A DNA stretch of 64,000 bases, from the NCBI RefSeq assembly GCF_963169125.1, contig NC_084795.1, positions 139,303,701-139,367,700 of the forward strand, written 5' to 3'. Positions 1 to 9,352 of this stretch are shown here, piece after piece. Each line of letters begins with the position of its first letter. Within the stretch, counting starts at the first letter, position 1. The translations under genes and the position numbers were made by a program. Source of the DNA: Humulus lupulus. Taxonomy: Eukaryota > Streptophyta > Magnoliopsida > Rosales > Cannabaceae. Under the pieces are notes generated by a model. That model saw only the letters and a program-made list of their open reading frames with translations. It was not told the origin of the DNA and made no database searches.

Positions 1-1306
1 CGCCTTTTCATCTAGATGGGACTCTTCGAAAAATGTACTTGCATCCATCAATCACCCAGGACAACAAAGGATTTTCCCCACATTTTTTTGGTCGCGAGTG
101 GCACCAACATACCATTTACCTGGAGACATGTGCCTAGGTCAGTGGGAATCCGAAAGGTTGGGGATTAATTAGTTGGCCCCCAAGTAAATGAACCGGGACT
201 TTGGTAAATAAACCAAGACTTAGGTAAATGAACTGGGACTTAGGTAAATAAATTAGAATTTAGGTAAATGAACTGAGATTTAGGTGATTGATCCAAGATG
301 AAGAGGAAAGTCTCCACCGTGTAAACACGGACGAAAACTTGGTGGGTAAATTTTGTCCATATTTTCCACCCAGAACACGTGGCATTGTCAAGTGGGCCTT
401 ATGGATTCTCAAGCGAGGTCAGGGCCAAGCAAACACTGAGCAACCATAGGCCTGAAGGCCCAGAACCATCCTAGGTCCAATGACTGGCGAATAATCCAAG
501 TGTAACGAAAACCCAGAGCTGCGATGAAGGTCTAAACCAATTTTATGAGTGCCCGCAACCTCCATCCTCCTGGAAGTAGATTGTTGCGGTGGACATCCCA
601 GTCCAAGAGCCAGATCTCTCCATGTGGGATTCGGATAGAGCTCCAGATCCATCCTTGCATTTCAACCATCTATCAGGATACATCCTTTGATCTATAATCG
701 CTAACTGATGTCCATCTTTGTAAATGAACCTGCACTTTGGTAAATAAACCCGGACCATACGTCCTAATGGAACAAGACCCACTCTTCACCTAGCTGACGT
801 GTCCTGGAGAAATTTGGTAGTTGGTCTCCTCAACAAACTTGCAAAAGGGATACGCACAGAACGTACAATGTTCCTAGGGATCGGTACTGCGACTACTCTG
901 ACAGATTTTTTTCCCAGAATCCCCCTAATAGCCCACACACATCAATCCGTATCAACGTACAAAGGATAGCTGTAAGGCCCTTCCACGCTTGAGCCGGCCT
1001 AGTGGGCCTAAACTAAACAACCTGTAATCATGTTATACACTTGTACTGTAGCTTTATTAGAGAGCACTTATGCTTATATCCTTATTGGGCCCGGATTAGT
1101 CCGGCCCAAGCTATATGACAACCTATAAATAGGGTCATTAGTGCATTGTAGTAAGGATCCGACTTTTCATGCATGCAAAAATGTTGCTCAACTTGCTGAA
1201 AGCCTCCATTGATAAGCTCTCTAAAGCTCAATATAAGTGACTCGTGGACTAAGGCTCATTAATGCCCCAACCACGTACAAAATCCTTGATCTTGTTTATT
1301 TCCTTC
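1..1306 (+). other. Relic retrotransposon flank with an LTR-like segment (about 971-1306)
   Basis: No convincing gene is visible. From about 971 the sequence looks like part of a plant LTR read on the plus strand: it begins TGTAAGGCCC, has a TATA-like CCTATAAATAGGG near 1123-1135, and then a U5-like stretch with CGTGGACTAAGGC and CCAACCACGTAC, wording I associate with Tat-type Ty3/gypsy LTRs. The gag-only element at 1307-7546 is inserted in it, because CCTTC is duplicated on both sides and the interrupted sequence resumes at 7552. The 1-970 part has short GGTAAATGAAC repeats but no recognisable domain. The LTR identity is an inference from style, not from a paired LTR in the window. Confidence 0.4.
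178..290. repeat. Tandem 20-bp repeat, about five diverged copies
   Basis: Units of the form GGTAAATGAACYGRGAYTTA follow each other head to tail. Each unit is about 20 bases and starts with GGTAAATRAA. Two further units lie isolated near 718-756. No coding frame is implied. The array is probably part of the surrounding retrotransposon relic. Confidence 0.7.
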
Positions 1307-2334
1307 TGTTGACCACGATTTTGGCCAATGACGAGTAGACGTCAAAACTACAATAAACCTTCAAGAGAAAAATACGACACTGATAATTTTATAGTGGTTC
1401 AACCCCAATTTATTGGTAATAGCCTAATCCACTTGGAGTTGTGATATATATATATCCTACACTTAAGATCAGATGAACTTGAGTCAACTGAGTTTCTTAA
1501 GCATAAGTACAAAAATACATAATTTCTCTCTCTAAACTCTCTCAGAAAATGCCCTAAGAATGCCCCAAGTAACAATCCCAAAATTTCCAAACTAGAGAGT
1601 TTTCCTCAGTCTAAAAAGATCAGATCCCCCAAATGATGCCATGAGCCATTTATTTATAGGCTCATGGATCGTACATCAGATATTCCCTTTGACGGGGTCA
1701 TTGGTTCTTCCAACAGACTTTAATTAATAAAATATAAATGAATTTAAATTACAATAATATAGCTATTATTCCGGGATATCTGAGAGATTCCCGCGGCAGT
1801 TGAGGATGATTCGAGTTGAAGCTGTTACTGAGGACAAAGGCAAGCACCTCTTGTCGTCAAAGCACAGCTCTAGCACATCTCTGGTCGGTATAAGCAAAGC
1901 ACTCCTCTAGCACAGTCTGGTCTAGCATGACACATCTCTAGTCTAGCAAAACACTTTACTAGTCGGGCAAAACAGATGACTAGTCGGCCAATCACTCCAC
2001 TGGTCGGCCACACACTTCACTGGTCGGCCAAACACTTCATTGGTCGCCCACACACTTCACTGGTCGGCCAAACACTCCACTGGTCGGCCAAGCACTTCAC
2101 TGGTCGGTCAAAACACTCCACTAGTCGGCCAAGCACTCCACTGGTCGGCCAAGACAGGTGACTGGTCAGTCAAAAATCTTTACCGGTCGGACAGAAATTC
2201 TATCAGGTCGATCAGATCACTTTATCACAACTCCAAAGAGCCAATACATTTATTGACTATTAATGTTCCATTTACTGACCATGCATTGCCACTTCTGATT
2301 TCCATGTCATCGAACTGAAATTTTGGGGATAACA
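1307..2334 (-). repeat. 3' LTR of the gag-only element
   Basis: This is the left LTR, which is the 3' LTR because the element is on the minus strand. It pairs with 6538-7546. A TATA-like box (CCTATAAATAAAT on the minus strand) lies near 1648-1661. The segment at about 1960-2170 is a tandem array of an approximately 20-bp unit, ACTGGTCGGCCAAACACTYC, which falls in the U3 part upstream of the TATA box. The open frames read through this array are repeat artefacts. Confidence 0.88.
1960..2175. repeat. U3 tandem repeat of a ~20-bp unit (left LTR)
   Basis: About ten copies of ACTGGTCGGCCAAACACTYC follow each other with small changes. The same array occurs at about 7180-7385 in the partner LTR with different copy changes. 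Its position in U3 suggests an enhancer-like role, but that is inference. Confidence 0.8.
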
Positions 2335-2739
2335 TTTTCCCCCCAAGTTTATTATATGATTTACTCGTATGATAAACTTTTTCTCTAGCAAAATGTTTTT
2401 GAGGTCATCCAAAAGCTTTCATCCGATCAGTAACTTTCACTTTTTTATTCTTCAAATTCCATTTTTTGATCTTGTTGTAGTACCTCATGAATAAGAAAAA
2501 CATGTCTGTGTCCCATGCCCTCGAGATTTGTTGTCCCCTCGAAAATAATCTATTGGGAAAGCATGTATATGGTTGATCGGTCATCTTCTTTGAGAATCAC
2601 CAAGGGTACCATAAATATGTTTTCCCAAGCTACTCGAATATGCCACCGTCTGCTCAGATGTAATGGCACCATCATTCGGACACCAGGGCTCTATCACTCG
2701 GACATCACGCATCTGCCCGAACCACGCTATCCGCTCGGA

Positions 2740-3262
2740 TACTCTTCCAGCTCCTCGGACGCATGCCACCTACTCAGATCAACACCCAGCCGATGGGACA
2801 CCTCTCGCTGGCCTCTCGAATGGCAGCCCTCGGACGCGGACCCTCGGAAGCACCAGGCTCCTCAGACGCACTAGGCTTCTCGGATGGCAGCCCTCGGACG
2901 CAAACCCTTGGAAGTGCCAAGCTCCTCGGCGTGGCCTCCACGAATGCAATAGGCCTCTTGGATGCACGATCCAGTCGCTCAGATGCACACACCCATCGAT
3001 CGGACATGCACGCCTGTCCGCTTAGATGCACACACCACACTCGGATGCCACCCAGCCGCTCGGACGCATGCAGCTGCTCGGTCTCGCATGCTGCTGCTCG
3101 AACACATGCAGCCTCAAACACAACTCCTTGGATGCCCAGCCAACAGCTCCTCTGATGCCTAGATCCTCGGACACACAGCACAGCCACTCGGACACGTCCC
3201 CTCACCGCTCGGACACGCCCCTAGCCACTCGGACAAGCATAGCCACTTGGATGCATGCCCTT
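2740..3262. repeat. GC-rich degenerate repeat of CTCGGACGCA-like units
   Basis: This part lies between the gag end and the 3' LTR of the gag-only element. It is much richer in GC than its surroundings. It repeats motifs such as GCTCGGACGCATGC, CTCGGATGCAC and CTCGGACAC at irregular spacing. Several reading frames on both strands stay open because of the repeat, giving Ser/Arg/Ala/Pro-rich hypothetical peptides that overlap each other. I do not regard any of them as a gene. Confidence 0.65.
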
Positions 3263-3304
3263 ATGTCCTCGGGTTTGCACAAAATCTTTATGGTTCATGC
3301 ATTT

Positions 3305-3505
3305 ATACCTTACTTTTCTTTATTAACTTGAAATATTCTAAGTCTTTTTAGACTTAAAACATTATAAGTTTTTTGTGAATAGTAAAGTCACTCTGATGTA
3401 TGCCTTATATTTTCGCATGAGTACTTAGTTTTCTAACTTAGAAATTCTTACTTTTCTTTATTAACTTGAAATATTCTAAGTCTTTTTAGACTTAAAACAT
3501 TTCAC
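3305..3505. repeat. Direct duplication of a ~54-bp segment
   Basis: A segment containing TACTTTTCTTTATTAACTTG and then CTAAGTCTTTTTAGACTTA appears at about 3310-3363 and again at about 3447-3500, almost identical. Each copy contains a small inverted repeat (AAGTCT / AGACTT). It lies in the noncoding 3' part of the gag-only element. Confidence 0.75.
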
Positions 3506-4215
3506 AAGTCCATACTAAGTATATTTTCTCATACTCTTATTGCTCTAACATTTCATGAGCATAATGTTTATTGCCACACGAATATCTGCTTCTAACTTGA
3601 AATTTTAAAAATTCCAAGTTACTTAAGCTTTGTCAAACAAGTTAGCTTAATGGCCTTTTTGGACTTCGAAAATTTACAAGTCAGCCTAAAAACAGATATC
3701 TTAACTCGCGCTCTTATTGCCTGTGTTAAATTATATACCAGCATACCCCATGTGCCCCCCAATCGATCGAGGGTTGAAAGAACACTTGCTACTTGACCGA
3801 ATCTGTTCGAGCAGTTAATTGCTCGTGAAACACATAGAATACATTGAAAATATTCGAGCAGTTGAACACTGCTTGAACATATCGACCAGTTGAACACTGT
3901 CCAATTTTACTGACCAGTTGAACACTGTTCGGAGAATTAACACACATGCACATTTGTAGCAAGAATCGACCACGCTGTGCGTAATCTCTTTTATTACTCG
4001 TAATTAAAAAAAGGACAATACGTGTCTAATAACGAGTCTTAAACAACAAAAATTGTTCAAAAATAGCTGACTGGTCAGCAAATAACCAACTCATAAACCA
4101 AATTTAAATAACAAGTTAAACAACTTGAAATTAAACTACCACTCTAAAAGCAGTATTTAAGTGATAATATATCCTCCGATGCTCGCCACTCCAGTGGTTC
4201 TCGATCAAGCTCCGT

Positions 4216-6481
4216 TCACCAAATCTGATCCTCGCACTCCTGCTCTTGTCGAAGTGTCTGGGCATACCTCTCACTTGCTTTATTACTATCCTCATCCAAG
4301 TGTGGACCTCCACATATAGTGTCTAAGGTAAAGTCCATAGGCCCGGGTTGCAAGGGTGGAGATCTCTGTCGTTTGAACCCAGGATTGCTGCTGCCTCCTT
4401 CTCCTTGGGGTGTCTCTGCCCGGTACTTTTTCAACTTGCCCGACCGGAGAAGAAATTCTATCTCGTCCTTGAGGTGATTTCATTCATTCGTGTCGTGACC
4501 ATAATCTCCATGGAAACGACAAAACTTATTCATGTCTCTCTTCCTCATCTCTTTTCTAATGGGTGGAGGTTTCTTGTAGGGAACCTCTTCATGACTAGCA
4601 AGATATATTTCCGCTTGGCTGGCCAAGAAAGTGGTGTAATTAGTGAATTGAGGCTCATACTTGGTTGGCTTTTCGTTTGAACTCAAATTTTCTTTCTTTT
4701 CCTTATGGTGGTCAGACCCGTTATTTTCACGTTTCTTTCCACCATTCTTAGGAGGGTCAGTTGATCCGCCCGGATTGTTTATGCCATTCTCCTCTTTCTC
4801 GATTGCATCATCCAATTTCATATACTTGTCTGCTCGGTCAAGAAATTGTTGAAGTGTTGAAATTGGATTTCTATGTATACTATCCCACAAAGGGCTCTGA
4901 TAAGTTATCCCAGCGGATATGGCAACCATCTTCCCCTCGTCTCCTACATCAGTTGCTCTATTGGCTTCTCTCATGAATCTCTGTATATAATTCTTTAAAG
5001 ACTCATCTTTTCCTTGTTTGATATCTGCCAAGTGGTTGGCATAAACTGGTGGAGTCTGGGCAGTGTTGAATTGTCTACAAAACTCCTTCCTGAATGCTTC
5101 CCAAGAGGTAATGGAGTTCGGCTTAAATTTCCAATACCATTCCTGGATGGTATCTGACAAAGTAGTCGGGAAAACTCTACACCGATAATCGTCACTCACC
5201 CCAAGCAGTTCCATCTGGTCCTCGAATTTCCCAACATGTCTAATGGGATCCGCCTTTTCTGTATATACTGGTAGCACTGGTGCTTTATATTTTGTCGGTG
5301 GCTGGGCTGCTCTAATCCGGGCGCAGAATGGGCTGCCACTCCGGTGGTCTTTCGCATCCATCCCGGAAGGTCGTTTTGACAAACCTTGCACTGCAGCTAT
5401 TAGCACGTCAAGCTGGGCTTGGATGGCTGGTGCAACTGATGAAGTTCCAAGGTCTTGACCGCCTGGTCAGGCATTACCATCTGGTGCACTGTCGTCAAGT
5501 ATTTCTACTTGACTGGCAGGGCGGTTCTGATTTTACCCTTCGACCAGGACGGTCCTCCTCTTGTTTGTGATAACGTCCTTTAGATCCTTCCGGGAAGCAT
5601 GCTCTCCTGCCCGATCGAACACTGTACTCTTCGATTTTTCAGAGGGCTTACTATGCGGGACTTGCTCTCTCCTACTACGCTGCTGGCCAGGGTGCAGTGG
5701 AGGCTTTTCGGTACGTCCCATGCAGTCTTTTCCTCCTTATGGGTTGTTATCTTCTTCATCCTTTGACTGGTCGGTGTGATGACTATCAGCCTCATCATGA
5801 CCATGTCCATCTTTGAACTATGAAGTTCCCTTATCTCGAGGAGTTTTGGTATGATCCTGCCTGGGCGGGGTCTTCTTACTGCCCGATCGGTGACTTCCTG
5901 ATCTCGAAGTTTCTGATCGATGACTTCTAGAGGGAGTTCTAGAGTTCTCCCTCTGTGTTGATGCAGTTCTAGAGCGGACTCCGTCATCTGCCCGACCAGT
6001 CTAATTGCTTCGACTCCGGTTAGGTCCCCGAGAGTCCGTCCTTCCAACAGGGGACTTCTGACTAGCGTTGTCCTTTCGTGCTCCTTGGGCGGCTACTCGT
6101 GCCGCGGCTTGAGCATTGGCTTGGGCCAATTGGGTAGCCGCCTCTAAAGAAAGTGCTGCTTCGCGATGTCTTCGGTCGGCCTCCTCTTGTCGTTGCCTGA
6201 TCTCTTCGCTTCTGGCCTCCATATCGCGCCTTTGCTGCTCTAACGCAGCTCTCTGCCTGGCCATCTCTTTCAGCGAAAGACTCCTGACGAGCATTGAATT
6301 GCATCATCTCCTCTTGGAAAGCACCTATTGCTTCCTGGAGTTGTTCAACTTTTGGAGTGGTCTCCTCGAGAAAGACCCTGGGCTCAGTCTCTGGGTTCTA
6401 CAGTCCAGGACCTTCTGATCTAGCAGGCTCTTTTGACGTGCCTGACTTTTTGGATGCCACATTGGTATTCTTGGGCGCCAT
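4216..6481 (-). pseudogene. Gag polyprotein of the gag-only Ty3/gypsy element, broken
   Basis: Gag would form the virus-like particle that packages element RNA in the cytoplasm. The start is the ATG at 6479-6481, just inside the primer site (MAPKNTNV). An in-frame TAG follows about 27 codons later. Next come a Glu/Arg/Ala-rich coiled-coil segment (about 6300-6060), a charged linker (6050-5580), and the capsid-like retrotransposon gag domain (5406-4480), with motifs such as EWYWKF, FRKEFCRQF and NYIQRFMREA. Near 4480 a Cys-His motif (CRFHGDYGHDTNE) is interrupted by a small insertion that causes a stop. The frame resumes at 4475-4216 with SGKLKKYRAETP and a DTICGGPH motif, typical of the linker before protease. 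The protease itself is absent. At least one nonsense and one or more frameshift lesions are visible. Confidence 0.82.
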
Positions 6482-6518
6482 CTTGATGTGATAGTCGTCT
6501 GTTTCTTCTTTTCAGGCT

Positions 6519-6537
6519 CTCAATGAAAGCACCAAAA
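6519..6537 (-). promoter_or_regulatory. Primer-binding site of the gag-only element
   Basis: On the minus strand the bases right after the 5' LTR read TTTTGGTGCTTTCATTGAG. Position directly inside the LTR supports a tRNA primer site. I do not assign the tRNA. Confidence 0.6.
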
Positions 6538-7546
6538 TGTTGACCACGATTTTGGCCAACGACGAGGAGACGTCAAAACTACAATAAACCTTCAAGAGAA
6601 AAATACGACACTGATAATTTTAGTGGTTCAGCCCCAATTTATTGGTAATGGCCTAATCCACTTGGAGTTGTGATATATATATTCTACACTTAAGATCAGA
6701 TGAACTTGAGTCAACTGAGTTTCTTAAGTATAAGTAGAAAAATACAAAGTTTCTCTCTCTAAACTCTCTCAGAAAATGCCCCAAGAATGCCCTAAGTAAC
6801 AGTCCCAAAGTTTCCAAACTAGAGTTTTCCTCAGTCTAAAAAGATCAGATCCCCCAAATGATGCCATGAACCATTTATTTATAGGCTCATGGATCGTACA
6901 TCAGATATTCCCTTTGACCGAGTCATTGGTTCTTCCAACAGACTTTAATTAATAAAATATAAATGAATTTAAATTACAATAATATAGCTATTATTCTGGG
7001 ATATCTGAGAGATTCCCGCGGCAGTTGAGGATGATTCGGGTTGAAGCTGTTACTGAGGACATAGGCAAGCACCTCTCGTCGTCAAAGCACACCTCTAGCA
7101 CATCTCTGGTCAGTATAAGCAAAGCACTCCTCTAGCACAGTCTGGTCTAGCATGACACATCTCTAGTCTAGCAAAACACTTTACTGGTCGGGCAAAACAG
7201 ATGACTGGTCAGCCAAACACTCCACTGGTCGACCACACACTTCACTGGTCGGCCAAGCACTTCAGTGGTCAGCAACACACTTCACTGGTTGGCAAAACAC
7301 TCCACTGGTCGGCCAAAACACTCCACTGGTCGGCCAAGCACTCCACTGGTCGGCCAAGATAGGTGACTGGTCAGTCAAAAATCATTACTGGTCGGACAGA
7401 AATTCTATCAAGTCGGTCAGATCACTTTATCACAACTCCGAAGAGCCAATACATTTATTGACTATTAATGTGTCATTTACTGACCATGCATTGCCACTTG
7501 CAACTTATGATTGCCACGTCATTGAACTGAAATTTTGGGGATAACA
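6538..7546 (-). repeat. 5' LTR of the gag-only element
   Basis: This is the right LTR, partner of 1307-2334, with the same termini. Single-base differences and small indels (for example GACGAGTAGACG against GACGAGGAGACG) show that it is not brand new. The TATA-like box is near 6869-6882 on the minus strand. The 20-bp tandem array recurs at about 7180-7385. Confidence 0.88.
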
Positions 7547-7551
7547 CCTTC

Positions 7552-7990
7552 CTTTCTTACTAGCTCTTATTTCTCGATATATTTATAGTTTCTGAAAAAC
7601 TCACTAAACAAGTATCTGCCCTATATTATATATATATATATATATTGTATCACCTATTTTTTTTTTAAAATTCACGTTCACAATCTAGGCATATAAAAGA
7701 TTATATGGTGTGGTGATATTGAGTTTGTTTAGAAAAAAAAAATATATATGCTCTATAAGTTCAAGATACTCAAGGAAATAAGACCTTATAATATTAATTT
7801 ATGTTTGTTGTGTTATGATTTATATTTTGTGCTAATCATATAAGATCAAAGAAAAAAAAATGAAATTATATGAATTAGAAAAAAGTATTAGATAATTGAA
7901 AAAAAAAGAGACATCATTAAGTAATGAACTAATCTATTAATATATATATATATAAGTGAACTACACAAACATATATATATATATATATAT
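7552..7990. other. AT-rich intergenic stretch
   Basis: The first ~60 bases continue the relic LTR interrupted at 1306. The rest is AT-rich with (TA)n tracts near 7625-7646 and 7967-7990. I see no gene. Confidence 0.5.
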
Positions 7991-8396
7991 GGGTGCACTC
8001 TTAATGGTTACTACCCATAGATGGTTACTTTAATATTAACCATTAGATTAAGATCAATGATTCATATTTATAGTTGTTAATTAATATTTCTAAAAATAAA
8101 TTTCGATTTTTTTCAAATTTTTGGAAGGGTTACCTGATGAAAAATGTGTATTTATTATGAAAATATAATATTGTAAATTTTTTTATTTTTCAAATGTATA
8201 TTAATTTCTAAATATAACTAGTGTTCTCATTGGTTGAAAACACCATTAATTATGGCAAAAAAAAAAAACTAAATTCGAAATTAATATAGAAAAAAATATT
8301 TACTTGTTGGTAACTTGCTATACCAAGTCACTATGTTGCCACATCATCATAATTGTTAGTACCCATCTATGGGTAGTAACCATTAAGAAGTCTTCC
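7991..8396. mobile_element. MITE-like element with ~38-bp terminal inverted repeats
   Basis: The left end (GGGTGCACTCTTAATGGTTA, continuing CTACCCATAGATGG) is the reverse complement, with a few changes, of the right end (CTATGGGTAGTAACCATTAA, from about 8369). Length is about 405 bp. There is no coding capacity and the interior is AT-rich. Both sides are (TA)n, which fits TA target preference but hides the exact duplication. It is probably a non-autonomous DNA transposon; the superfamily is not assigned. Confidence 0.7.
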
Positions 8397-8416
8397 ATAT
8401 ATATATATATATATAT

Positions 8417-8821
8417 GAGAATTCTCCTATAGGACTTCACTTTAAGCCCTACCGGTAGGGCTCTTAGTGTTTACAACCCGTGAATAGTTTTCGGCGCGAT
8501 TTTTTTTATGACTGCGTATATTGTAGCTATTTAGAGCATCCTGCAAATTTTCAGAAAATTCCGAATAGTTTACAGTACCGAAAACTAGGTTCAAACATGT
8601 TCCACGCGTGACTAATTTTTTTTATGCGCGTGGAAAACAATATGTTTGAATCTAGTTTTCGGTACTGTAAACTATTCGAAATTTTCTGAAAATTTGCAGG
8701 ATGCTCTAAATAGCTACAATATACACGGTCATAAAAAAAGTCGCGCTGAAAACTGTTCACGGGTCAAGAAACACTGAAAGCCCTACCAGTGGGGCTTAAA
8801 GTGAAACTCTTATAAAAGAAT

Positions 8822-8825
<4 letters not shown>
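8417..8825. mobile_element. Foldback element: ~195-bp arms around a short loop
   Basis: The left arm runs from about 8417 to about 8610, and the right arm from about 8625 to 8825 is its reverse complement at high identity. Shared blocks are CACTTTAAGCCC, GTAGGGCTYTYAGTGTTT, TATTGTAGCTATTTAGAGCA, TTTTCGGTACTGTAAACTAT and CACGCG near the loop. Flanks are (TA)n. A transcript through it would fold into a hairpin of about 400 bases. It has no ORF of its own. It lies about 530 bases beyond the 3' end of the formin coding region. Confidence 0.85.
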
Positions 8826-8856
<31 letters not shown>

Positions 8857-9352
8857 AAATTACTAAATGCATAACAAAAATTATAATTTTCTAATATTAT
8901 AAAAAACAATTGAAATTTTCTTAGTCGTATTATATATTTTTTTTAAAAATATTATAAAATAATCAAATAAATATAATCTTTTAAAATATATAAAATTTTG
9001 TTGCAAAGCGCATTCAAATACTTGCTGTATTTTGTGTTTTTACCAAATTTCTCCACACCACACTCAATTTTTCTTCCAATACCCACCTTAATATTAAACG
9101 ATGAACAATATAAAACATAGAAAATTAATGGATAAATATATAAAACAAAAAGTTGTAATTTGCATGCCAACTTTTGGGACCAAAACAAAGAAAATGATTG
9201 AAACAATAATAATAATTAAAAAAATCACCCTCAACTCTTTCCTTCTCTTTCCTTTTTGTTTTATCCTATAGTGTCCTACGTGTCCTACGTTTATCTTTTC
9301 AGTTTCTATGTACAAGAAATTAAAAAAAAAAAAACTTATATACTCAAATAAA
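8826..9352. other. AT-rich spacer including the formin 3' flank
   Basis: The stretch begins with a (TA)n tract and is AT-rich throughout. The part next to 9353 should contain the 3' UTR of the formin. I could not point to an unambiguous AATAAA on the minus strand. The small open frames here look random. Confidence 0.5.

Larger units (their letters stand above)
1307..7546 (-). mobile_element. Complete gag-only (pol-less) Ty3/gypsy-derived LTR element
   Basis: Two near-identical LTRs (1307-2334 and 6538-7546) start TGTTGACCACG and end GGGGATAACA on the plus strand. The 5-bp target duplication CCTTC is exact at 1302-1306 and 7547-7551. Orientation is minus: next to the right LTR, the minus strand reads TTTTGGTGCTTTCATTG, a primer-binding-type sequence. 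The gag coding region follows at 6481-4216. No reverse transcriptase, RNase H or integrase is present in the 4.2-kb interior; coding similarity stops at the gag-protease linker. This matches what is known of TR-GAG or LARD-type non-autonomous elements, which need enzymes supplied by a relative. The gag style suggests the Tat lineage. Confidence 0.88.

Noticed and set aside
1976..2318. Open frames on the plus strand in the left LTR of the gag-only element
   Set aside because: They are read through the 20-bp tandem array; the peptide is just the repeat (TPLVG / LHWSAKH) and the same array lies in the other LTR.
2515..3331. Several overlapping frames of 90-143 codons on both strands
   Set aside because: The GC-rich short repeat keeps all frames open; no domain, and the frames overlap each other.
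4348..6491. Plus-strand frames opposite gag
   Set aside because: Shadows of the minus-strand gag; no domain of their own.
8551..8760. 69-codon minus frame in the foldback element
   Set aside because: It spans the hairpin loop and arms, so it is the arm read against itself; no domain.
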